Of a stretch of DNA of 5,749 nt, positions 1-5,443 are shown one piece after another. Every line of letters starts with the position of its first letter. The stretch's first letter is position 1. This stretch comes from Acidobacteriota bacterium. Its GTDB lineage: Bacteria; Acidobacteriota; Terriglobia; Terriglobales; Acidobacteriaceae. A model generated the notes under the pieces. It made no database searches. It was not told the DNA's origin and saw only the letters and a list, made by a program, of their open reading frames with translations. The stretch spans positions 1-5,749 of the forward strand of contig QIAW01000339.1 of NCBI GenBank assembly GCA_003225655.1, given 5' to 3'. The position numbers and the translations under genes were made by a program.

Positions 1-542
1 CACATGTCTGTACTCACCGCGCCGGGAATCAGGGCCACGACCCGGATCCCCCGCCCGCGCACCTCTTCGCGCAGCGCCTCAGTGAATCCCAGAGCGCCAA
101 ATTTTGAGGCACAGTACGCAGACATGCCTTTGAAGACTTGTTTGCACGCAATGGAGAGATTGTTCACGATTGTGGCGCCTGCGCTCATCAAGGGCAGAGC
201 GGAACGTGTGACCAAAAATAAGCCTGTAAGGTTTGCCTGTATGACCTGCTGCCATGTTTCCCACGACAGTCTTTCTATGTCTGCCAGCGGATGCGCCATG
301 CCGGCGTTGTTGATGAGTATGTCGATTCTGCCGTATTGTTTTTGAACTGCCTGAAACTTGAGTTTTTGTGCGGCTTTTCGCAAGTGTTCGCCATTGCGGG
401 CCGTGATGCACAGATCACATCCGGCAACAGCCAGCGCCTCAGCGATTGCCAGGCCGATGCCGCGGCTGGCGCCGGTGACTATCGCGACTTTGCCTTGCAA
501 CACGTTGGTATTTCGTCTGGGTTCTTTTGAATTGTTTTGCAT
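1..542 (-). CDS. Short-chain dehydrogenase/reductase (SDR), C-terminus beyond window, internal segment missing
   Basis: NAD(P)-dependent oxidoreductase of the classical SDR family; 180 residues are visible and the frame is open to the left edge. The Rossmann glycine motif TGASRGIG lies at residues 23-30, NNAG at 78-81, and the catalytic tetrad is complete: N104, S130, Y143 and K147 in the YxxxK motif. A PGxxxT-type cofactor loop (PGAVSTD) closes the visible part. The start is uncertain: the ATG at 542 has no clear Shine-Dalgarno, and a GTG at 503 (residue 14, giving VLQGKVAIVTG) fits the usual SDR N-terminus better. Oddity: only 55 residues separate the first Thr of the glycine motif from the NNAG Asn, against about 74 in E. 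coli FabG. The strand beta3 with its Asp-Val adenine-contact motif is absent after residue K62, with no frame change. It lies 100 bases downstream of folE, which suggests a pterin (sepiapterin reductase-like) substrate, but this is inference from context only; the substrate cannot be read from sequence. Confidence 0.88.
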   Translation of the reverse strand, partial: MQNNSKEPRRNTNVLQGKVAIVTGASRGIGLAIAEALAVAGCDLCITARNGEHLRKAAQKLKFQAVQKQYGRIDILINNAGMAHPLADIERLSWETWQQVIQANLTGLFLVTRSALPLMSAGATIVNNLSIACKQVFKGMSAYCASKFGALGFTEALREEVRGRGIRVVALIPGAVSTDM

Positions 543-581
543 TCTGGGGTCAACGATTAAGAATGGTGGCGCTTCAATCAG

Positions 582-603
582 GAGACGTAGCAAGCTACGT
601 CTC
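582..603. repeat. Perfect 10-bp palindrome between folE and the SDR gene
   Basis: GAGACGTAGC at 582-591 is followed by AA and then by its exact reverse complement GCTACGTCTC at 594-603. It lies in the 100-base gap between the folE stop and the SDR start. There is no T-run on either side, so it is not a canonical rho-independent terminator. It resembles the short, near-perfect palindromes dispersed between genes in many bacteria (REP- or MITE-like). It could also be an RNA-processing or 3'-end stabilising hairpin that lowers expression of the SDR relative to folE. Confidence 0.75.
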
Positions 604-642
604 TACAGCGAAAATGTTAACAGAGCCAAATGCCTAGCAATC

Positions 643-1296
643 TCAGAACCCGTTGCCGCTCTTTTGCCGGATCAGCGACAAAAATTCCTCGCGGGTCTGC
701 TGTTGATCGCGGAAGGAGCCCAGCATGGAAGAAGTCACCGCCGAAGAGTGCTGCTTTTCCACTCCGCGCATCATCATGCAAAGATGCCGCGCCTCGATTA
801 CAACCCCAACGCCCTCTGGGTTGATCGCGCTCTGGATGCACTCGGCGATCTGCGTCGTCAGCCGCTCCTGTACTTGAAGGCGCCGAGCGAAGGCGTCAAT
901 CAGGCGGGGAATCTTGCTCAACCCGATCACCTTGCCTTTGGGAATGTAGGCGACATGCACCTTGCCGAAGAACGGCAACATATGGTGCTCGCAGAGGCTG
1001 AACATTTCCACGTCTTTTACGATGACCATCTCGTCGTAACTGACTGTAAACAGCGCTCCCTTCAGCAGCTCTTCGGGATCTTCCTGGTACCCCTTGGTCA
1101 GGTATTGCAATGCATGCTCCACACGCTCAGGTGTGCGCAACAGCCCTTCACGCTCCGGGTCTTCACCCAGCCGCACTAAAAGCTCGCGCAACAACTCTTC
1201 GGTGCTGGCTTCTGTCAATGACACCGGTTCTGAAGCTGGTTTCACGCTTCCCTTTCTGGAATTGGTCTTCCCATTACTAGATTTGCCCATAATCAA
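643..1296 (-). CDS. folE: GTP cyclohydrolase I, FolE type IA
   Basis: Cytosolic enzyme converting GTP to 7,8-dihydroneopterin triphosphate, the first step of folate, biopterin and, in bacteria, queuosine-precursor synthesis. At 217 residues it is full length for the family. Zinc ligands are C102 and H105 in CEHH and C173 in HLCMMMRG; H104 and H171 match the E. coli catalytic-site histidines H112 and H179. The QxQERLT segment (residues 141-147) and the C-terminal VTSSMLGSF block are conserved. The first 25 residues are a basic, Ser-rich extension typical of poorly conserved family N-termini. Start choice: a TTG at 1296 lies 9 bases after AGGGA (1310-1306) and overlaps the upstream gene's stop as TTGA. 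An ATG two codons later (1290) is 15 bases from that site. The TTG is therefore slightly favoured, and the choice changes only two residues. It is tightly coupled to the PTPS-family gene upstream, so a shared pterin pathway is likely. Confidence 0.97.
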   Translation of the reverse strand: MIMGKSSNGKTNSRKGSVKPASEPVSLTEASTEELLRELLVRLGEDPEREGLLRTPERVEHALQYLTKGYQEDPEELLKGALFTVSYDEMVIVKDVEMFSLCEHHMLPFFGKVHVAYIPKGKVIGLSKIPRLIDAFARRLQVQERLTTQIAECIQSAINPEGVGVVIEARHLCMMMRGVEKQHSSAVTSSMLGSFRDQQQTREEFLSLIRQKSGNGF

Positions 1297-1715
1297 TGCG
1301 CCAATTCCCTGCCGCCGGCGTATTCAAACGAGTTCATCATAGTTTCTTCGATCCTGACTCGTTCCACCTTCGCCGGACGAAAGCTTTTTTGCAGCCGGTC
1401 AAAAATTTCCACGCACAAGTTCTCTGTGGTAGGAACTAATTTCTGGAATTCATCCATCATATTCAGGTTCGTATGATCGTAGCGATCTACGATTTGCTCT
1501 TTCACAAAACCATCCAGGTCCACCAGGTTGCAAACCATGCCGGTACTCGAATCCACGTGGCCGCTGACGGTGACCTCCACAATGTAATTATGCCCATGGC
1601 CATACGGATTGTTGCACTTGCCATAGGTTGCCAGATTTTCTTCCGGCGACATCGACTGGTTATGCAGGCGATGCGAAGCTGAGAACCTATACCGCCGCGT
1701 CAAATGCGCTTTCAT
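1293..1715 (-). CDS. 6-pyruvoyl-tetrahydropterin synthase / QueD-family protein, intact copy
   Basis: Zinc enzyme of the T-fold superfamily acting on dihydroneopterin triphosphate, the FolE product. In 140 residues it keeps the zinc ligands H15, H40 and H42, the catalytic C34 with the D80-H81 pair, and the substrate-anchoring glutamates E98 (PTTEN) and E124 (EET). The core FSASHRLHN and CNNPYGHGHNY closely follow animal PTPS (CNNPNGHGHNY, as I recall it) and depart from the CxxxHGH signature of bacterial QueD, since Tyr replaces the first His. This favours PTPS-like chemistry (6-pyruvoyl-tetrahydropterin) over the queuosine-pathway reaction, but the family is promiscuous, so no symbol is given. 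The frame is open upstream to 1808, but those extra 31 residues come from the broken neighbour in another frame. The ATG at 1715 has GGAG four bases upstream and overlaps the neighbour's ancestral stop as ATGA. The stop overlaps the folE start. Confidence 0.93.
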   Translation of the reverse strand: MKAHLTRRYRFSASHRLHNQSMSPEENLATYGKCNNPYGHGHNYIVEVTVSGHVDSSTGMVCNLVDLDGFVKEQIVDRYDHTNLNMMDEFQKLVPTTENLCVEIFDRLQKSFRPAKVERVRIEETMMNSFEYAGGRELAH

Positions 1716-1723
1716 GCTTCTCC
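1712..1723 (-). promoter_or_regulatory. Ribosome binding site and ATGA overlap coupling the two PTPS-family genes
   Basis: On the minus strand GGAG (1723-1720) stands four bases before ATG (1715-1713). The last bases ATGA combine that start with the TGA stop of the ancestral upstream frame. Such an overlap normally couples translation. Because the upstream gene is now frameshifted, ribosomes terminate at 1687 instead, 28 bases inside the downstream gene, so coupling may be weakened. Confidence 0.7.
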
Positions 1724-2076
1724 GTAAAAATCCACGAACAAATCGGCCGTCTCGTATAAGCGTACGCGATGCAGTTGCGCCTCTCCGAGGTCGGAATCTG
1801 CCGTGCAAACTCTGGTACTTCCTTGTTCAAATGCCGGTGGTCGAGCGCATCGACCACCTCGCGATTCATGATTTCTTTTAACTGCTTCAGGTCGATCACG
1901 AATCCGGAACGGGAATCAATCTCGCCCTTCACGGTCACTTCCAGGATGTAGTTATGTCCATGCCCGTGAGGGTTGTTGCATTTGCCGAAGATGCGGCGGT
2001 TTTCTTCGGCAGAGAATTCTGGATTATGATAATAATGCGATGCGGAGAATTCGACTCGTCGCGTCAGATAAATCAT
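1712..2076 (-). pseudogene. queD: QueD/PTPS-family gene broken by an internal deletion and frameshift
   Basis: The first gene of the pterin cluster is a paralogue of the next. Its first 98 residues look normal: FSASHYYHN (zinc His14), CNNPHGHGHNY (C33, H39, H41), D79-H80 and PTSE at 95-98. It keeps the CxxxHGH signature of QueD. After E98 the frame turns to non-family sequence and stops at 1687, giving a 129-residue product. The true C-terminus is readable in another frame from 1786: GEAQLHRVRLYETADLF, then VDFYGEA and a TGA at 1714-1712 that overlaps the next gene's ATG. Alignment with the intact paralogue implies about 46 missing bases (a number that is not a multiple of three), removing the helix after PTSEN. 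GGAGA at 1786-1782 fits both ends of the gap, as expected for deletion between short repeats. The loss removes the C-terminal substrate glutamate (YET), so the product is probably inactive. The start at 2076 has GGAG six bases upstream. An assembly error is an alternative. Confidence 0.88.
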
Positions 2077-2100
2077 TCATTTCTCCGTAGTATTGGCCTC

Positions 2101-2134
2101 GGCCTTTTGATGGAGTAGATTGCCGAAAAAGGCC
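2101..2134. repeat. Inverted repeat in the divergent intergenic region
   Basis: GGCCTTTT at 2101-2108 is matched exactly by AAAAGGCC at 2127-2134, with an 18-base loop. A nearby TTGGCC at 2093-2098 can also pair with GGCCAA at 2131-2136. The element lies in the leader of the minus-strand pterin cluster and overlaps the spacer of the proposed plus-strand promoter. It could be an operator or a leader hairpin. It has no features of the preQ1 or tetrahydrofolate riboswitches that I could recognise. Confidence 0.4.
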
Positions 2135-2147
2135 AAAGCACTATAAA
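2120..2147 (+). promoter_or_regulatory. Possible sigma70-like promoter for the thioredoxin-like gene
   Basis: TTGCCG at 2120-2125 and TATAAA at 2142-2147 are separated by 16 bases, matching four and five positions of the consensus hexamers. Transcription would start near 2154, leaving a leader of about 120 bases before the favoured start at 2277. The same AT-rich patch may serve the divergent pterin cluster, for which I see no convincing -35 element. Confidence 0.35.
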
Positions 2148-2276
2148 ATTTTCGCGGCAATATCCCGCGTAACCATACCCGTAACCATGCAACAGAATAA
2201 TACGCAAGGACAGGTCAGCTTGGATTTCTCTCAGCAATCCGCCACTCGAAAATGGAACTCTTTTATTATACGGAGT

Positions 2277-2777
2277 ATGCAGTCTCTGCCGAAAACAACG
2301 TGTGGGATTGCGGTGCTGCTGGCTTTGGCGGTGGTCTGTGGCTGCGACCGTGGCAGCAGCACCGATATGGTTGGAAAGAGCGCGCCCGATTTTACCGTGC
2401 AGGATTCCGACCGCACAGTCTCTCTGCATGAACTGCATGGCAAGGTGATCGTCTTGAACTTCTGGGCGACCTGGTGCCCGCCATGCGTCCAGGAAATGCC
2501 CTCGCTGGTCGCCATGCAGTCCCAACTCAAAGACCGGGTCAACGTCCTGGCTGTCAGCGTGGACCAAAATCCCGAGACCTACCACCGCTTCCTGCGCCTT
2601 TATGGCGTAAATCTGCTCACGGTCCGCGATCCGGAACAAAAGAGCAATACACTCTACGGAACGAAAATGTTCCCTGAGACTTATATTATTGACACCCGCG
2701 GCATTATCCGCCGGAAATTCATCGAACCTGTGGATTGGACGAGGCCTGAGATACTGCAATATCTGCAGCAGCTTTAG
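2277..2777 (+). CDS. TlpA/ResA-like thioredoxin-fold lipoprotein
   Basis: Thiol-disulfide oxidoreductase acting outside the cytoplasmic membrane, 166 residues. Residues 1-22 form a lipoprotein-type signal: a Lys in the n-region, a hydrophobic stretch (IAVLLALAVV), then VCGC with C23 as the likely lipidated residue; the Cys at the -2 position is unusual for a lipobox. The AhpC-TSA/Redoxin-type domain follows, with GKSAPDF at 33-39, the active site WCPPC at 66-70 and the cis-Pro P133 in FPETYIID. A CPPC site is typical of TlpA-like reductants that serve cytochrome c maturation, cytochrome oxidase copper-site assembly or disulfide repair. The frame is open back to an ATG at 2187, and a TTG at 2220 has an upstream AGG, but both give an unusually long polar segment before the signal. 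The chosen ATG has GGAG only one base upstream, so the start is not settled. It is divergent from the pterin cluster and convergent with copA. Any copper link is inference from proximity only. Confidence 0.9.
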   Translation: MQSLPKTTCGIAVLLALAVVCGCDRGSSTDMVGKSAPDFTVQDSDRTVSLHELHGKVIVLNFWATWCPPCVQEMPSLVAMQSQLKDRVNVLAVSVDQNPETYHRFLRLYGVNLLTVRDPEQKSNTLYGTKMFPETYIIDTRGIIRRKFIEPVDWTRPEILQYLQQL

Positions 2778-2800
2778 GAATCAACCCCTCCGTCGTGCGA

Positions 2801-5230
2801 CTACAGCCTTACTCTTCGCAGCCGCAGAGAGTTGGTGATCACGCTTACCGAGCTGAAACTCATGGCGGCGGCGGCGATCATGGGGCTGAGCAGAATTCCC
2901 AGAAATGGATACAGTACACCGGCCGCAATCGGTATGCCCAGCGCGTTATAGATGAATGCGAAGAACAGATTCTGCCGGATATTACGAATCGTGGCCTGGC
3001 TCAGCCGCCGGGCACGCAAGATTCCCCGTAAGTCTCCTTTGACCAGGGTGACGTCGCTGCTCTCGATAGCCACATCCGTGCCCGTGCCCATGGCAATTCC
3101 TACATCAGCCTGCGCCAATGCGGGAGCATCGTTCACGCCATCGCCTGCCATGGCGACCTTCCTGCCCTCGCCCTGCAGTCTCTTGACGATTTCCAGCTTG
3201 CGCTGTGGCGATACCTCAGCCTCAAACTCTTCCAGCCCCAGCCTGCGAGCGATGGCCTCTGCGGTGATGCGGCTGTCACCGGTGAGCATCATCACGCGGA
3301 TGCCCTCCTTGCGCAGCGCCTGCAGCGCCTCGGCAGTTGTGGCCTTCATCGGGTCGGCAATCCCCAGCAACCCGGCGGGCTTTCCATCAATGGCGGCCAG
3401 CGTGACCGTCTGACCCTCGCGGCGCATCTGTTCTGCTCTTTCTCTTGCGCCGTCGAGGGGAATATGAAGCTGAGATAAGAGCTTTTCATTTCCTATAATT
3501 ACAACTCTTCCTTTAATTGTTGCTTGAACTCCGGCGCCGCTCAAAGATTGAAAACTGGTGGTGGGATAAGCTGTCACCCCGCGCTTCTCCGCCGCGCGTA
3601 CGATGGCACGTCCCAACGGATGTTCACTGCTGCGCTCCACGCCAGCCACGAACGCCAGCAGTTCCTCCTCTCGCATACTATTCAGAGGCACAATGTTGAC
3701 CAGTTCAGGCTTGCCTTCGGTAAGGGTCCCGGTCTTATCCACAACCAGCGTGTCAATCTTTTCCATGGCCTCAAGCGCTTCAGCATCTTTGATCAGGACT
3801 CCAGCCGAGGCGCCACGCCCTGTCCCGACCATGATCGACATCGGCGTAGCCAGCCCCAGCGCGCATGGGCAGGCGATAATCAGCACCGCCACCGCCGCAA
3901 CCAGCGCATGCGCCATGCGCGGTGCGGGCCCAATCCACGCCCAGATGGCAAAAGTGATGAGCGCCGCGGCGAAAACCGCGGGCACAAAATATGCGGCGGC
4001 AACATCCGCAATGCGTTGAATCGGGGCGCGGCTGCGCTGCGCCTCGCCGACCAGGCGTACGATCTGGGCCAGCAGGGTCTCGCTGCCCACGCGTTCGGCC
4101 CGCATCACAAACGACCCCGTCGTGTTCAAAGTGCCGCCGATCACTTTGCTGCCAGGCTCTTTCTCTACTGGCATGGATTCGCCGGTAATCATGGATTCAT
4201 CCACCGCGCTCTTCCCTTCCAGCACCGTGCCATCCACCGGCACCTTCTCCCCTGGACGCACTCGCAACAGGTCCTCCGGATGCACCTCTGCCAAGGGCAC
4301 GTCTGACTCCGCGCCATCCGTCGCCAGGCGGTGAGCAATCTTGGGAGAAAGATCAAGCAATGCCCGTATGGCCGCGCTGGTCTGCGCCCGCGCTTTTAGC
4401 TCCATCACCTGGCCCAGCAGAACCAGGGCAACAATCGCCGCCGCTACTTCAAAGTAGACATCCGGCTTCCCGCTCATTCCACGGAAGGAAGCAGGAAAAA
4501 TCCAGGGGGCGATAGTGGCGACAGTACTGTAGATGTAAGCGGCGCCGGTCCCGACGGCGATCAGGCTGAACATATTCAGGTGGCGCGTGAGAAAAGATTT
4601 CCAGCCGCGCTCCAGCAGCGGCCAGCCGCACCACAGGACCGCAGGCGTCGCCAGCGCGAGTTGCACCCAATTCCAATACGGTGCGATAGCACCGAACCAG
4701 GGTGCACCGCCTCCCGTAAACATCTGCGCCATTGAGACCGCCACCAATGGCAGCGCCAGCACCACACTTATCCAAAAGCGGCGGGTCATGGATGCGAGCT
4801 CGCCATTCCCTTCCGGTGCGGCCTCCAGCGTCAGCGTGCGCGGCTCCAGCGCCATGCCACAAATTGGACACGCCCCTGGCTTGTCGCTTAGCACCTCGGG
4901 GTCCATGGGACAGATGTATTCGACTTTGGTTTTAGAGGCGCTCCGAGAGCCACTTGGAGGTGCGGATGCCTGCGCTGGCGGGCTGGCCATCGGCATTCCC
5001 GCATGGGACGCATGTGCCGGCGCTGCCATGCCACCCAGTTGAATCAGACCAGGCTTGGGCGCATTCAGGTATTTTCCCGGGTCAGCCTGGAATTTCTGTG
5101 CGCATCCGGCACAGCAGAAGTAATAGCTCTGGCCTTTGTACTCGACCTTTGCTTTTGCCTTCTCCGGCAGAACCATCATTCCGCAAACCGGATCGACAAA
5201 TGTCGTGCTTTGATTTTCTCTCTGATTCAC
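2801..5230 (-). CDS. copA: P1B-1 copper(I)-exporting P-type ATPase with YHS and heavy-metal-binding N-terminal domains
   Basis: Inner-membrane pump that hydrolyses ATP to move Cu(+) (possibly Ag(+)) out of the cytoplasm, 809 residues. A YHS domain comes first (about 12-54: DPVCGMMV and YYFCCAGC with C16, C39, C40, C43). A linker with several His and Met (60-103) follows, then an HMBD-type domain (105-130: YICPMDP, CPICGM). The ATPase core shows TGES at 349-352, CPCALG at 454-459, the phosphorylation motif DKTGT at 498-502 (D498), SEHPLG at 535-540, TGD at 650-652 and GDGVNDAP at 696-703. CPC, Y761-N762 and MxxSS at 790-794 are the P1B-1 Cu(+) transport signature. There is no CxxC HMA domain. 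The frame continues upstream to 5368, but those 46 residues are basic and repeat-derived. The GTG at 5230 has GAAAGG nine bases upstream and begins right before the YHS domain. It lies downstream of a CsoR-type repressor, which likely controls it. No terminator is visible in the 23 bases before the convergent neighbour. Confidence 0.97.
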   Translation of the reverse strand: MNQRENQSTTFVDPVCGMMVLPEKAKAKVEYKGQSYYFCCAGCAQKFQADPGKYLNAPKPGLIQLGGMAAPAHASHAGMPMASPPAQASAPPSGSRSASKTKVEYICPMDPEVLSDKPGACPICGMALEPRTLTLEAAPEGNGELASMTRRFWISVVLALPLVAVSMAQMFTGGGAPWFGAIAPYWNWVQLALATPAVLWCGWPLLERGWKSFLTRHLNMFSLIAVGTGAAYIYSTVATIAPWIFPASFRGMSGKPDVYFEVAAAIVALVLLGQVMELKARAQTSAAIRALLDLSPKIAHRLATDGAESDVPLAEVHPEDLLRVRPGEKVPVDGTVLEGKSAVDESMITGESMPVEKEPGSKVIGGTLNTTGSFVMRAERVGSETLLAQIVRLVGEAQRSRAPIQRIADVAAAYFVPAVFAAALITFAIWAWIGPAPRMAHALVAAVAVLIIACPCALGLATPMSIMVGTGRGASAGVLIKDAEALEAMEKIDTLVVDKTGTLTEGKPELVNIVPLNSMREEELLAFVAGVERSSEHPLGRAIVRAAEKRGVTAYPTTSFQSLSGAGVQATIKGRVVIIGNEKLLSQLHIPLDGARERAEQMRREGQTVTLAAIDGKPAGLLGIADPMKATTAEALQALRKEGIRVMMLTGDSRITAEAIARRLGLEEFEAEVSPQRKLEIVKRLQGEGRKVAMAGDGVNDAPALAQADVGIAMGTGTDVAIESSDVTLVKGDLRGILRARRLSQATIRNIRQNLFFAFIYNALGIPIAAGVLYPFLGILLSPMIAAAAMSFSSVSVITNSLRLRRVRL

Positions 5231-5239
5231 GTATGCCAA

Positions 5240-5245
5240 CCTTTC
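5240..5245 (-). promoter_or_regulatory. Shine-Dalgarno deciding the GTG start of copA
   Basis: GAAAGG on the minus strand lies nine bases before GTG at 5230-5228. This is the best ribosome binding site near the junction between repeat-derived sequence and the conserved YHS domain, and it is the main reason to reject the longer reading frame starting at 5368. Confidence 0.6.
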
Positions 5246-5255
5246 GGAGTAGCGC

Positions 5256-5350
5256 CGGCGTCTCGCCGACTCTCTTGTGGATATCTTGAGCCGCTTGCGG
5301 GCGTCTGAGCCCGCAGGTGAAATCCTGAGCGAGAGCAGTGAGTCGAAGGA
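5256..5350. repeat. Cluster of hairpin repeats between csoR and copA
   Basis: Three elements follow each other. CGGCG/CGCCG (5256-5268) has a TCT loop. TGCGGGC/GCCCGCA (5296-5315) is a 7-bp stem with a GTCTGA loop. TCCT at 5323-5326 and AGGA at 5347-5350 flank a segment with imperfect dyad symmetry. The first two share the sequence GGCGTCT across stem and loop, so they may be copies of one repeat family. The block resembles dispersed intergenic repeats I associate with Acidobacteriota genomes, from memory and unverified. No G-tract palindrome typical of a CsoR operator is seen here. The remainder of the 213-base gap (5351-5421) holds nothing I recognise. Confidence 0.6.
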
Positions 5351-5421
5351 TCTTTCTTGCCCACACATCTGAGAGATTCCTGGGATGCTGAAGCAAGCGC
5401 CTGCTTTGCAAAATCCAAGGG

Positions 5422-5436
5422 GCTGAAGAATTCAGC
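5422..5436. repeat. Small hairpin just after the csoR stop
   Basis: GCTGAA (5422-5427) and TTCAGC (5431-5436) form a perfect 6-bp stem with a 3-base loop, starting eight bases after the csoR stop codon on the minus strand. The downstream sequence CCCCTTGGATTTT is not a T-run, so terminator function is doubtful; it may modestly stabilise the csoR message end. Confidence 0.35.
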
Positions 5437-5443
5437 TAAAGAG

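Noticed and set aside
358..1179. 273-codon plus-strand open frame
   Set aside because: It lies antisense to folE and the SDR, shows no family motifs, and folE on the other strand is unambiguous.
1716..1808. N-terminal extension of the intact PTPS gene to an ATG at 1808
   Set aside because: This stretch is the tail of the upstream paralogue read in a wrong frame. The ATG at 1715 has GGAG upstream and matches the family N-terminus.
2101..2186. preQ1 or tetrahydrofolate riboswitch ahead of the pterin cluster
   Set aside because: No recognisable conserved core of either class was found in the minus-strand leader; only a simple inverted repeat is present.
2073..2759. 228-codon minus-strand open frame
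   Set aside because: It is antisense to the thioredoxin-like gene, whose WCPPC site and signal peptide establish the real strand, and it has no recognisable motifs.
2778..2800. Bidirectional terminator between the convergent thioredoxin-like and copA genes
   Set aside because: The 23 bases contain no stem followed by a T-run on either strand.
3524..4306. 260-codon plus-strand open frame
   Set aside because: It is antisense to the copA core. The composition (many His, Arg, Ala) is what a GC-rich complement produces.
5231..5368. N-terminal extension of copA to an ATG at 5368
   Set aside because: The 46 residues are Arg/Ser-rich, come from hairpin repeats, and have no family similarity, whereas GTG at 5230 has a well-spaced Shine-Dalgarno.
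5231..5443. CsoR operator directly ahead of copA
   Set aside because: No G/C-tract pseudo-palindrome of the type bound by CsoR was seen; the symmetrical elements are GC-rich hairpins with a shared GGCGTCT core.
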